Made by a program: the position numbers and the translations under genes. Below are positions 1 through 6,998 of a DNA stretch of 51,993 nt, piece after piece. Position 1 is the stretch's first letter; the number at the start of each line of letters is the position of its first letter. This DNA is from Candidatus Saccharimonadota bacterium (lineage in GTDB: Bacteria > Patescibacteriota > Saccharimonadia > Saccharimonadales > Saccharimonadaceae), in assembly GCA_030523715.1 (NCBI GenBank), contig JAUNHY010000008.1, positions 1 to 51,993 of the forward strand. Direction: 5' to 3'. The notes below the pieces were generated by a model that had not been told where the DNA came from, made no database searches, and saw only the letters and a list, made by a program, of their open reading frames with translations.

Positions 1-416
1 CAAACTACGAGAAAAAACTTTCCGGACCACTACTCGACCGTATAGATATCACGATACCAATCTCTGCCCCAAATAAATCTGTTTTATTTAATTCTACAAC
101 GACTAGCACTCTCGAACATGCTAATGCTAAATTACAGATAAAACGCGCATTGAACAAACAATTTAATCGTTACCAAGATCATCAAAAAACTAATGCATCA
201 CTCGCATCATATGAAGTCACTAATTACATAAAACTCACCAAAACCGCCAAAGAGCTCCTTAATGACGCCGCCAACCGCTACCAACTCTCTGCCCGCGCAT
301 ATTTTAAAGTCATAAAAGTCGCGCAAACTATTGCGGACATAGCCGAAGACGACTCTCTGGAAGTCACCAAAGCACACATTGCAGAAGCCCTCCATTTTCG
401 TAATAACCTTGCCTAA
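1..416 (+). CDS. comM: ComM/YifB family Mg-chelatase-like AAA+ ATPase, C-terminal part (5' truncated)
   Basis: The reading frame is open from base 3 to a TAA stop at 414-416 and enters from outside the window, so only about 137 C-terminal residues are visible. The motif SGPLLDRIDI near residue 7 is the hallmark of the YifB/ComM branch of Mg-chelatase-like AAA+ proteins. The C-terminal helical lid (KELLNDAANRYQLSARAYFKVIKVAQTIADI region) also matches that family. ComM proteins are hexameric helicases that drive branch migration when single-stranded DNA is integrated during natural transformation, which is family knowledge. An ATG at 150 lies inside the conserved domain and is not the true start. 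A new promoter follows directly, so infC is probably transcribed separately. Confidence 0.85.
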   Translation, partial: NYEKKLSGPLLDRIDITIPISAPNKSVLFNSTTTSTLEHANAKLQIKRALNKQFNRYQDHQKTNASLASYEVTNYIKLTKTAKELLNDAANRYQLSARAYFKVIKVAQTIADIAEDDSLEVTKAHIAEALHFRNNLA

Positions 417-438
417 TTCATAACAGAGACGCTACCCC

Positions 439-467
439 TTGTATATTTTTTCGGCTTTTGGTATAAT
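439..467 (+). promoter_or_regulatory. Sigma70-type promoter of infC-rpmI-rplT
   Basis: -35 TTGTAT at 439-444, a 17-bp spacer, and a consensus -10 TATAAT at 462-467. Predicted transcription start is near 474, leaving a leader of only about 33 nt before infC. There is thus no room for the long autoregulatory leader found upstream of infC operons in many Firmicutes. Confidence 0.75.
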
Positions 468-506
468 CTATGTCATAACAAGTCTAATTTTTGAAGGAGT
501 TATACC

Positions 507-1025
507 ATCAGTAACTACAATTCGCAGCACATCCGTATAAATGGAGAAATTCGTTATCCGGAGGTGCGTGTAATCAGCGCTGATGGTGCACAGCTAGGCA
601 TTATGTCTAGTCGCGACGCTCAATTGATGGCTCGTGACGCTGGTTTAGATTTGGTCGAAATATCACCAAATGCCAACCCACCTGTCGTCAAAATCATCGA
701 CTGGGGCAAATACCAGTACCAAAAGATGAAGGAACAAGCTCGCGCCAAGAAAAACGCCAAAAGCTCTGAACTCAAACAAATCAGGCTTGGTTTGAAAATT
801 GGGGAGAACGACCTCAATATTAAATGCCGCAAAATCCTCGAGCTACTCGACGATGGCGACCGTGTCAAAGTTATGATTATCTTCCGTGGCCGCGAAATGG
901 CTCACAAAGAAATCGGCAACGAACTCATGGCTCGCATGCTCGAAAAGCTTGGGCAAGATGTCGTCGTAGACGGCAAAGCCCAGATGAGCGGCCGCAACCT
1001 CACCTTCATGGTTCGCCATAAATAG
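507..1025 (+). CDS. infC: Translation initiation factor IF-3, probable AUC start codon
   Basis: IF-3 binds the 30S subunit, prevents premature 50S joining and proofreads start codon-initiator tRNA pairing. The protein has the family signatures RINGEIRYPEVRVIS at the N terminus and ISPNANPPVVKIIDWGKYQY before the linker, then the C-terminal domain ending in NLTFMVRHK. The only standard in-frame start is GTG 564, which would remove conserved residues. The frame is closed upstream by TGA at 492. An ideal Shine-Dalgarno AAGGAGT (494-500) lies 6 nt before ATC at 507, giving 172 residues, a typical IF-3 length. E. coli infC starts with AUU and uses it for autoregulation; AUC is the analogous rare start. 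infC heads the classic infC-rpmI-rplT operon. Confidence 0.9.
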   Translation: MSNYNSQHIRINGEIRYPEVRVISADGAQLGIMSSRDAQLMARDAGLDLVEISPNANPPVVKIIDWGKYQYQKMKEQARAKKNAKSSELKQIRLGLKIGENDLNIKCRKILELLDDGDRVKVMIIFRGREMAHKEIGNELMARMLEKLGQDVVVDGKAQMSGRNLTFMVRHK

Positions 1026-1097
1026 GTTGCAAAACGCCCACCGGTTCCCTACACCCCAAAGCGTTTCTATTATTAACTAAAGTAGGAAAGGTATATT

Positions 1098-1292
1098 ATG
1101 CCAAAACTTAAGACCCATAAGGGTACTGCGAAGCGTGTCAAAATTACCCGCACTGGTAAAGTTGTCCGTGAACGCGCCTTCGGCAATCATATTCTTGCCA
1201 AGAAATCCAAAGCCCGCAAACGCAACATGAAAACTGCTGCCGTTATCCGTGGCAAAATTAAGAAAAACGTTAAAACTGCATTAGGAGCTTAA
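1098..1292 (+). CDS. rpmI: 50S ribosomal protein L35
   Basis: A 64-residue, very basic protein beginning [20 protein letters not shown] and containing the family block [13 protein letters not shown]. Length and sequence are typical for bL35, a 50S subunit protein. Start ATG is preceded by AGGAAAGG. It sits 72 bp after infC and 2 bp before rplT, the conserved order of this operon. Confidence 0.97.
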   Translation: MPKLKTHKGTAKRVKITRTGKVVRERAFGNHILAKKSKARKRNMKTAAVIRGKIKKNVKTALGA

Positions 1293-1294
1293 TC

Positions 1295-1636
1295 ATGAGA
1301 GTTAAACGTGGAGTCGCTGCTCGCGCAAAGCACAAAAAGATTCTTGAAGCTGCTAAAGGAATGCAGCATTACCGCACCCGTAGCTTCCGTCTTGCGAAGC
1401 AAGGTGTTATTAAATCCCTTCGTTATTCCTACCGCGATCGCCGCAATCGCAAACGCGATTTGCGCGCCCTCTGGATTACTCGCATCAACAACGCTGCCCG
1501 CGAAAACGGTATCAGCTACAGCAAGTTAATCAACGGCATGAAGAGCAAAGGTATCGAGCTTGACCGCAAAGTTCTCGCCGAACTCGCCGTCAATGACCCA
1601 AAAGCTTTCACGGCTGTCTGCGAAAGCGTCAAATAA
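1295..1636 (+). CDS. rplT: 50S ribosomal protein L20
   Basis: A 113-residue basic protein with the L20 signature: [18 protein letters not shown], then the [21 protein letters not shown]-like block and a [12 protein letters not shown] segment. L20 is needed early in 50S assembly and represses infC-rpmI-rplT translation in E. coli; whether it does so here cannot be judged from the short leader. It overlaps the spacing of rpmI almost directly (TAATC-ATG) with the SD AGGAG inside the rpmI end, suggesting coupled translation. A strong terminator follows. Confidence 0.97.
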   Translation: MRVKRGVAARAKHKKILEAAKGMQHYRTRSFRLAKQGVIKSLRYSYRDRRNRKRDLRALWITRINNAARENGISYSKLINGMKSKGIELDRKVLAELAVNDPKAFTAVCESVK

Positions 1637-1650
1637 TTATATTTGAACAA

Positions 1651-1679
1651 AAATATCTCCCTTCCGGGAGATATTTTTT
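1651..1679. terminator. Bidirectional Rho-independent terminator
   Basis: Perfect 11-bp stem AAATATCTCCC (1651-1661) / GGGAGATATTT (1666-1676) with a TTCC loop, followed by T on the + strand and preceded by A on the other side. It lies between convergent rplT (+) and the minus-strand gene ending at 1678, so it can end both. Confidence 0.85.
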
Positions 1680-2289
1680 AATTAACTGCAACAATTGTTT
1701 TTACTAATATTCGCGCCTGCGTTAATGGATGTTCCGGAAAAGCCTCATCGAAATTTTCACGCTCGCTCGCATTCATTAGAATACCTTGCTTAAACTCTGG
1801 GTCATACGGGTCTTCGGCCCAACCCTCATAATTTGGCCCGATTTTACCGTCTTTTTGCAGAATCGCAAATACAGCCGTATCGCGCCCGCCAGTATAGCCA
1901 GTTTCATCAAAGAAACCTTCTACCTGGAAGACGTGATCTGCATAATACCCAATATGCATCATTAAGCTATATTGCACACCAATACTACCTCTATTCACAG
2001 TTTTTACTATTGAATAAATATATTTCTTACCAGAATTAGTAATGCCAGTTTCAATCTCAATTATACCCTGATCCTGCGCAAGAGAGCCGCGTATGCCTGC
2101 TATTACCTGGTCACGTGAATTGAAGGGCATTGCTTTATCAGACGGAATCGCCGAATACATCGCCAAACATGCCGAATTATTAGTTTGCTTAGAAAACGAC
2201 ATTGAGCCCACTGGATCTCCCGGCAATGGATTCATTTGAATATAATCATCAGGAATATTTACCGTAAAATCCGCAATAGCGATATTCAT
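1678..2289 (-). CDS. Conserved hypothetical protein (PsbP/DcrB-like fold suspected)
   Basis: About 203 residues with no signal peptide or membrane segment. It opens with ADFTVNIPDDYIQMNP, the kind of start seen in PsbP/Mog1/DcrB-like sandwich proteins, and has acidic and aromatic-rich strands throughout, but no motif is diagnostic. No function is proposed. Two ATGs are possible, at 2295 and 2289. A -10 like TACAAT (2301-2296 on this strand) ends 6 nt before ATG 2289, so the transcript would begin at or next to that codon; I therefore prefer 2289. The gene lies downstream of the RNase P RNA terminator on the same strand. Confidence 0.6.
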   Translation of the reverse strand: MNIAIADFTVNIPDDYIQMNPLPGDPVGSMSFSKQTNNSACLAMYSAIPSDKAMPFNSRDQVIAGIRGSLAQDQGIIEIETGITNSGKKYIYSIVKTVNRGSIGVQYSLMMHIGYYADHVFQVEGFFDETGYTGGRDTAVFAILQKDGKIGPNYEGWAEDPYDPEFKQGILMNASERENFDEAFPEHPLTQARILVKTIVAVN

Positions 2290-2304
2290 AAGCATATTGT
2301 ACCA

Positions 2305-2333
2305 TCAAAAATACTCACCGTGGTGAGTATTTT
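2305..2333 (-). terminator. Terminator of the RNase P RNA gene
   Basis: On the minus strand AAAATACTCACC (plus 2322-2333) pairs with GGTGAGTATTTT (plus 2308-2319), a 12-bp inverted repeat followed by T residues. It lies 1 nt after the 3' end of rnpB. Confidence 0.8.
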
Positions 2334-2334
2334 A

Positions 2335-2685
2335 GTAAGCCCGTCTTGTAAGCCGGGTTCTGTAACTCCCGCCGAAGCGAAAGCCTGTAGTCATCTATCT
2401 AGCCACACAATTGCTTGCGTGGTCTAGCGGTGAGCGACCATCCTCGGATCAAGGTGTATAGGTCTCCTTGCAGTCGGTAGAGTTTACCCCATTACAATGT
2501 CGCCACTGCAATCTGTGGGCTCTTACCCCACTCTTTTCACCCTTGCCACAGCCGAAGCTGTGGCGGTATTGTTTCTGTGGCACTATTCCTACGCTTGCGC
2601 GCGGTTGCCGTTAGCAACTACCGTATCCTGTACTGCCCGGACTTTCCTCTCGCCAAAAGGCCAGCGACTACATCAACGAGCTTAC
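2335..2685 (-). ncRNA. rnpB: RNase P RNA (M1 RNA), catalytic subunit of RNase P
   Basis: The minus strand carries the universal 5' core GAGGAAAGTCCGGGC (plus about 2637-2652) and near the 3' end ACAGAACCCGGCTTAC (plus about 2347-2362), the hallmarks of bacterial type A RNase P RNA. The ends are set by the P1 helix: 5' GTAAGC (complement of 2680-2685) pairs with 3' GCTTAC (complement of 2335-2340). Length is about 351 nt, normal for the family. It has its own promoter and terminator. It matures tRNA 5' ends together with RnpA, which is not in this window. Confidence 0.95.
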
Positions 2686-2689
2686 TTTT

Positions 2690-2718
2690 ATCTTAACAAA
2701 TATTGACAAAAACTGCAA
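2690..2718 (-). promoter_or_regulatory. Promoter of rnpB
   Basis: On the minus strand: -35 TTGCAG (plus 2713-2718), 17-bp spacer, -10 TAAGAT (plus 2690-2695). The predicted start falls at the first base of the P1 helix (about 2685), which supports both the promoter and the RNA end. Confidence 0.7.
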
Positions 2719-2723
2719 ATATT

Positions 2724-3620
2724 TTAAAACTCAATATTCGCCCGCTTCATATTAGCGTCGATGACCTTATTTACCTCCGCGTCCGCTTCAGAATTCAGTT
2801 CTCGCGGTACATGCGTAAAGCTATAAGCATCAAGATTGGATAATAACTTCAAAACATCGCCATGAATCTGCATTAAATCAGGATTCTTAACTTTATAGAC
2901 ACCATTCATCTGGTTAACCATCATCAAGCTATCACTCTTAAAGTGTACGCGTTTCAAACCTAGCTCAATTGCCTGCTCTAGCCCTTCTTTCAAGCCGTAA
3001 TACTCCGCCAGACGCGAAGTCGAAAAGCCCAAGAATTCTCCGCCACGCTTCAGTTCCTTGCCATCCGGTCCGATAATATAATAACCAAGACCACTTGGGC
3101 CCGGATTCCCACGTGAGCCACCATCGGTGTAAATCGTTGCGAAATCGCTCGCCGGCAGCACCTGTTTGGCCTCCTCGCCAACTGTCACTATCTTCGTCGC
3201 CAATGTGCCAGTCTTTGTCGCCGTGATCTGCAGCACCATCAAGCTCTCTTCCGAAAGCGTCACGGCGCTCGTATCGCTGTTTTTCACCCATTTATAAGAC
3301 GAATAACGATCCGTCGTAATATTCACCGAAGCATCCTCAAGTTTCGCGTCAAAAACAATAAATAAATTGCCTTGCTCAGACGAATTTCCTAAATCAGTAA
3401 AAGTCACTACATCAGATAATTGCAAACTGGTAACCTGAATACCGAGGTTCTCATACAGAACCCGTGCCATCGCCTCTTCCGGCTGCTCGCCAAAGATAAT
3501 CTTGCCAGTCGGGAGCTCAAAATTATTAACCAAACCCTCTACGCGCCCACCAGCACGTTTCAAGAGCAAGATTTCGTCATCTTTCTTGCATATCGCCGTC
3601 ACCCGAATGCGTTGCTTCAT
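2724..3620 (-). CDS. Nudix-domain / RNase HI fusion protein
   Basis: 298 residues in two domains. Residues 1-145 resemble a Nudix fold with strand RIRVTAICKKDDEILLLKR and a Nudix-box segment starting at the G of GKIIFGEQPEEA. That box is degenerate: the canonical REUxEE reads RVLYEN, so two of the three usual metal-binding glutamates are replaced. Residues 160-298 are RNase HI with all four catalytic acids: IYTDGGSRGNPGP (Asp), AEYYGL (Glu), KSDSLMMVNQ (Asp) and NSEADAEVNK (Asp). RNase HI cuts RNA in RNA-DNA hybrids. The Nudix part may now bind rather than hydrolyse nucleotides (inference). A -10 TAAAAT ends 8 nt before ATG. It lies 25 nt after the upstream 588-residue gene on the same strand. 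Confidence 0.85.
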   Translation of the reverse strand: MKQRIRVTAICKKDDEILLLKRAGGRVEGLVNNFELPTGKIIFGEQPEEAMARVLYENLGIQVTSLQLSDVVTFTDLGNSSEQGNLFIVFDAKLEDASVNITTDRYSSYKWVKNSDTSAVTLSEESLMVLQITATKTGTLATKIVTVGEEAKQVLPASDFATIYTDGGSRGNPGPSGLGYYIIGPDGKELKRGGEFLGFSTSRLAEYYGLKEGLEQAIELGLKRVHFKSDSLMMVNQMNGVYKVKNPDLMQIHGDVLKLLSNLDAYSFTHVPRELNSEADAEVNKVIDANMKRANIEF

Positions 3621-3645
3621 ATAGGTTTATTTTACCATAAGCATC

Positions 3646-5412
3646 TTATGAACGTGGGTACTTTATCTTCTGATGCATCTTCGGTAGCGGCAGCACCTCA
3701 TAGCTTGCTGTTTTCTTACCGAGCTGTGTGTTTATTCGCCAAGTGCGCCAATCCTGCTCAATACTACTTACTGGCCAACTCTTCCATTCCTTAAGATTTC
3801 TCGAATTTCCCGCCTGAACACCCAATACAATCGGGGCGCCAATTTCAACATCCTCCAACACTTTTCCATAGACAATTCCGCCTCGTCCAACCGCATCGTC
3901 ATATTCGCCACTATCGTCTTCATAATCTTCTTCCAAGCCAGACATCAAAAGCCCCATCAGCTGCAACTCCTGCCCTTTTCCAGCATTCACGGCCTCTCTC
4001 AGCTCTTCTGGGCTCCGACTTATGGCTCGATGCATTTCTTTCGGCATCGACATCAAATAATCGCCACTGTCCGTGCGCATACTAATCTGACGATGTCGAT
4101 TACCATTCTTGTCCGTAATCGTCTTGCAGCGCACGCTTTCAACGACGCCGTAGTTTATAACATCATCAGTTTCGTCCGGATCATCACTACCCGTTAACAA
4201 TAATTCTTTCCCAACATGTGGCGTATATAATAACCTACCGTCCCTCACGACGCCATCTGCGCGCGATTTGAGCATAATATAGCTACCAGCTTTACAATCT
4301 AAATCTATATCAAACACTTCACTAATATCTACCTCACTGCCAGTCTCGAGTCGCCCAGAACCATCTGCTTTTACTCCTGGAGCCAAGAAGTATTTATCAA
4401 AATGATTCATTACGTAATCACGCGCAAAATTATCCGCTATTTTCTCCTCATCTTGTAAGCGATAGCGTCGGGCATCTTCCACCTTTACATCATCAACATC
4501 TTTAGCTTCGCTCGCTTCAAATCGTAATTGTAACCGTCTAATAATATTGCTGCGGTAACTCTCCGCTTTATGCTCACACATACCGCCCGTTCGCTCTTCA
4601 TATGAACCGATACTACCTGGCGCAAGCATCTTTGCGTCTTCCGTAACATCAGTTCGCCTCGCCCATTCAGCTGCCGCATCCGAAATCGCTAACGAAAACT
4701 GTTCTTTTTCCGAATTCAAAATGCTAATACCGCCCAAACCATTTTTAATATTTTTATAACATGGCTTAATATATCTGTTAATTAGGCTTTCTGCGTGTCC
4801 AAACTCGTGCAGCAGCAATAAGTCGCGCTGCAATACCGGACTCGCCATAATTTCCGTAGCGTCGCAGCCTAGTTCTATCGCTAAACGATCGGCGATAATT
4901 TTACTTGCTAAATATTCACTCTCGGAAAACTCATCGTCATGACTTCCCTCCGTAAAATCACCTCGTATTTCCATGTGTGGCCGCGCATCGTCGCCAGATT
5001 CCGCCGTAGTAGCCCAATATGAAAAGCCCGCGCTCTCATCGCTCTTCAATGAAGTAATCTGAACCGCCTTTAAGGCCGGATGCTCCGTAATAATATCTTT
5101 ATAAGTACTTTTTACGCTATTCGCAATCTTTTCATCGGACAATATATCTCCGCTATAATCACGCCCAAGATAATCTTCGAAAGACGTCGAGTGGTATTCT
5201 GCTCGCGGCAAATATGATTCAGTGATAATCGGTTTGTAGCGTAGTTTACCTGCAATCGTACGTGCCGCCCGCCCTTTCTGCGCCATGTTTTGTTGGTATA
5301 TCTCGTCAGATTCAGCCTCACCAATCACATCATCGGTGCTAAAATTAGCCTCAAAACTATCTTTGTGGCCCCAGTTATCGGCAAACGGATTATACCAACC
5401 TTCATTCTCCAT
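3646..5412 (-). CDS. Putative zinc-metallopeptidase-like protein with HEFGH motif
   Basis: 588 residues, acidic and soluble, without a signal peptide. The segment LLLLHEFGHAESLINRY (HEFGH at residues 202-206) fits the zincin HExxH zinc site. A candidate third ligand could come from GGMCEHKAESYRS about 90 residues later, but this is uncertain. The C-terminal half (about 370-560) is predicted beta-rich. No known family is recognised, so protease activity is an inference from one motif. A -10 TAAAAT (plus 5419-5424) ends 6 nt before the ATG, suggesting a leaderless transcript. A structured RNA with its own terminator lies just upstream, so some transcription could also arrive by read-through. 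Confidence 0.65.
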   Translation of the reverse strand: MENEGWYNPFADNWGHKDSFEANFSTDDVIGEAESDEIYQQNMAQKGRAARTIAGKLRYKPIITESYLPRAEYHSTSFEDYLGRDYSGDILSDEKIANSVKSTYKDIITEHPALKAVQITSLKSDESAGFSYWATTAESGDDARPHMEIRGDFTEGSHDDEFSESEYLASKIIADRLAIELGCDATEIMASPVLQRDLLLLHEFGHAESLINRYIKPCYKNIKNGLGGISILNSEKEQFSLAISDAAAEWARRTDVTEDAKMLAPGSIGSYEERTGGMCEHKAESYRSNIIRRLQLRFEASEAKDVDDVKVEDARRYRLQDEEKIADNFARDYVMNHFDKYFLAPGVKADGSGRLETGSEVDISEVFDIDLDCKAGSYIMLKSRADGVVRDGRLLYTPHVGKELLLTGSDDPDETDDVINYGVVESVRCKTITDKNGNRHRQISMRTDSGDYLMSMPKEMHRAISRSPEELREAVNAGKGQELQLMGLLMSGLEEDYEDDSGEYDDAVGRGGIVYGKVLEDVEIGAPIVLGVQAGNSRNLKEWKSWPVSSIEQDWRTWRINTQLGKKTASYEVLPLPKMHQKIKYPRS

Positions 5413-5418
5413 AAGCTT

Positions 5419-5424
5419 ATTTTA
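5419..5424 (-). promoter_or_regulatory. -10 box of a leaderless promoter (588-residue gene)
   Basis: TAAAAT on the minus strand ends exactly 6 nt before the ATG at 5412, placing transcription start at or beside the start codon. No Shine-Dalgarno sequence is present. The same arrangement recurs at several other genes in this window. Confidence 0.5.
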
Positions 5425-5440
5425 TCAAAAGACGAGACAT

Positions 5441-5574
5441 CAAAAAATCCCGAGTAACAAGTTTTCCCGTGATAAGAACACGGTGGGTAAGCTCTCTTAC
5501 GTCAAGACCACGGTCTTAAAGTATCAAACTCCCTAAATCATGATTATTCAGGAAAATCATGCGCTACTCGGGAC
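5441..5574 (-). ncRNA. Candidate structured RNA: closing stem around four hairpins, with own promoter and terminator
   Basis: On the minus strand a consensus -10 TATAAT (plus 5581-5586) is followed by about 134 nt that ends in T6. The ends pair in a 9-bp stem: TCCCGAGTA (plus 5565-5573) with TACTCGGGA (plus 5448-5456). Inside are four further hairpins in order: CATGATT/AATCATG, AAGAC/GTCTT with loop CGTG, GTAAG/CTTAC with loop AGAG, and CCGTG/CACGG. The loop TTCCT of the first could pair with AGGGA just downstream. No SRP, 6S, tmRNA or tRNA signature was recognised. It is either a stand-alone small RNA or a terminating leader element of the gene starting at 5412. Confidence 0.55.
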
Positions 5575-5580
5575 ATTTTT

Positions 5581-5586
5581 ATTATA
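5581..5586 (-). promoter_or_regulatory. -10 box for the candidate structured RNA
   Basis: Perfect TATAAT on the minus strand, with a weak -35 TTGGCG about 18 bp upstream that lies inside the 3' end of the M50 protease gene. Predicted start is the G at 5574. Confidence 0.5.
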
Positions 5587-5596
5587 GCATGGCGCT

Positions 5597-6229
5597 TTAG
5601 CGCACGCCAACTAGCCAAAAGTACGCCGATAGTAGGCCACTTTGGGCACCAGCCATATAATCACTAAACCATCCGCCCAGGAGAAAGACCACAATATATA
5701 CCACTATTAATCCATATGGCTCCATCGCGCGCAGTACATTCCTCGCAAAATCTGGCGCCAAAGCATACAGAACACGGCTACCATCAAGGGGCGGGATTGG
5801 TAAAATATTAAATAGTGCAAAACCCATATTAATAAACATGCCATAAGTAGCTATTGTCCCCCAAAAATCCGCATTTTGCCCCGTAAAAAACCACAATAAG
5901 AAGAACAAAAACGATAAAACGATATTCGTAAGCGGCCCCGCAATCGCAATTAAGGCAAAACCCCACTCTCCGCCTTTAATCTTATTAGTATTAATTGGCA
6001 CCGGCTTCGCGCCGCCAAAGATCGGTCCGCCCATCAAATATAATAATACCGGTACTATAATCGACATTACCGGATCAATATGCACCAATGGGTTCAAAGA
6101 CAAACGACCACTCAGCTTTGCTGTATCGTCGCCAAGCTTATAGGCCACAAAACCATGCGCCAACTCATGAAGAACAGTCGAAAAGACTAATATTACTATT
6201 ACAAAAATAAAGGTTAGGATTGATTCCAT
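5597..6229 (-). CDS. Site-2-protease-family (M50) zinc metalloprotease
   Basis: 210 residues, strongly hydrophobic, with about five to six membrane segments. The zinc site HELAH lies at residues 21-25 at the end of the first transmembrane helix. The second motif FNILPIPPLDG (NxxPxxxLDG) supplies the aspartate ligand. Both are diagnostic of the compact M50/SREBP site-2-protease-like family found widely in bacteria without a PDZ domain. Family members cut substrates within the membrane; the substrate here is unknown. A -10 TAAAAT (plus 6237-6242) ends 7 nt before the ATG, consistent with a leaderless transcript. Confidence 0.9.
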   Translation of the reverse strand: MESILTFIFVIVILVFSTVLHELAHGFVAYKLGDDTAKLSGRLSLNPLVHIDPVMSIIVPVLLYLMGGPIFGGAKPVPINTNKIKGGEWGFALIAIAGPLTNIVLSFLFFLLWFFTGQNADFWGTIATYGMFINMGFALFNILPIPPLDGSRVLYALAPDFARNVLRAMEPYGLIVVYIVVFLLGGWFSDYMAGAQSGLLSAYFWLVGVR

Positions 6230-6260
6230 AACCTTTATTTTAACAGACTTTGAATATTTA

Positions 6261-6452
6261 TTATTTAATCAAGCCCTTTTTGCGAAGCGTGCGAAGCGCA
6301 GAAGTAGAAACGTTAAGCTTAACTTTCTGGCCATCGACGATAAAAGTACGCTTCTGAATGTTTGGCTTAAAAACCTTGCGAGTCTTATGCTGAGAAAAGC
6401 TCACATTGTGGCCATACATCTTGCCCTTACCGGTAATTTCGCATACTGCCAT
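6261..6452 (-). CDS. rpmB: 50S ribosomal protein L28
   Basis: 63 basic residues, MAVCEITGKGKMYGHNVSFS at the N terminus and STSALRTLRKKGLIK at the C terminus, matching bL28 over its full usual length. It has its own promoter with TTGCAA and TATAAT spaced 17 bp. Confidence 0.95.
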   Translation of the reverse strand: MAVCEITGKGKMYGHNVSFSQHKTRKVFKPNIQKRTFIVDGQKVKLNVSTSALRTLRKKGLIK

Positions 6453-6488
6453 ATTATTATCTCTTATTATTTTCTTAGACTATGCTCT

Positions 6489-6517
6489 ATTATATCTTAT
6501 CTTTCCCTATTTTGCAA
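6489..6517 (-). promoter_or_regulatory. Promoter of rpmB
   Basis: On the minus strand -35 TTGCAA (6512-6517), 17-bp spacer, -10 TATAAT (6489-6494). The predicted leader is about 30 nt with a weak AAGAGA Shine-Dalgarno before the ATG. Confidence 0.7.
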
Positions 6518-6528
6518 GGGTTAGCGCC

Positions 6529-6978
6529 CTAGTCTAAGTTCCAAATTTCCATCACGGCCGGAAGCGAATTTGCATTCTTGATCTTGAGCTTCTTATCGGT
6601 TTTTACGGAGGCCTTCACCTCGGCAAAATCCATATTGCCCATCGGTATTATAATCTTTGGCTCAACTACACTTACGAATTTAGCATCACTCGTCCCTAGA
6701 ATATCTACTGGACCAAGCTCATCGAGATCTTCGATCGATGCCGTACTGCCAACTAAACCAATCTTAACGCCATCGACGTCAATACGGTACATAATACCGC
6801 CACCCTTCAAGCTTTTACCGACAATTATCACATCGCCAATCTCGTATTCACCCGCCCCACGCATTACGCCAACCTTCAAACCGGCATCAACCGTAGATTG
6901 TACGACATTGATATTTACGACCCGTTCCTTTGCCCGAATCGTCATTTCGTCAGAATTCTTTAGTTCTATCTCAAACAT
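6529..6978 (-). CDS. MBL-fold-like protein lacking the metal-binding motif
   Basis: 149 residues. The pattern GAGEYEIGDVIIVG, then a glycine-rich KIGLVGSTASIEDLDELGPVDIL, then EPKIIIPMGNMD resembles the COG2220/UlaG-like metallo-beta-lactamase fold. The HxHxDH zinc motif of active enzymes is absent and the protein is shorter than usual (about 210-230). It is therefore probably a non-catalytic relative. It starts 20 nt after the stop of the wHTH gene, with GAGGAG upstream, so the two are probably co-transcribed. Similar pairs of small MBL-like proteins with regulators occur in CPR genomes, but I cannot assign a role. Confidence 0.6.
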   Translation of the reverse strand: MFEIELKNSDEMTIRAKERVVNINVVQSTVDAGLKVGVMRGAGEYEIGDVIIVGKSLKGGGIMYRIDVDGVKIGLVGSTASIEDLDELGPVDILGTSDAKFVSVVEPKIIIPMGNMDFAEVKASVKTDKKLKIKNANSLPAVMEIWNLD

Positions 6979-6998
6979 TTCTCTCCTCCTCTTCCGTC

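Noticed and set aside
2497-2706. Small open frame inside the RNase P RNA
   Set aside because: The region is fully explained by the conserved RNA.
5441-5574. 6S RNA, SRP RNA or tRNA-like identity for the structured RNA
   Set aside because: It lacks the long rod with central bubble of 6S, the GGAA-loop/GNAR helix 8 of SRP RNA, and the T-loop TTCRA of tRNA.
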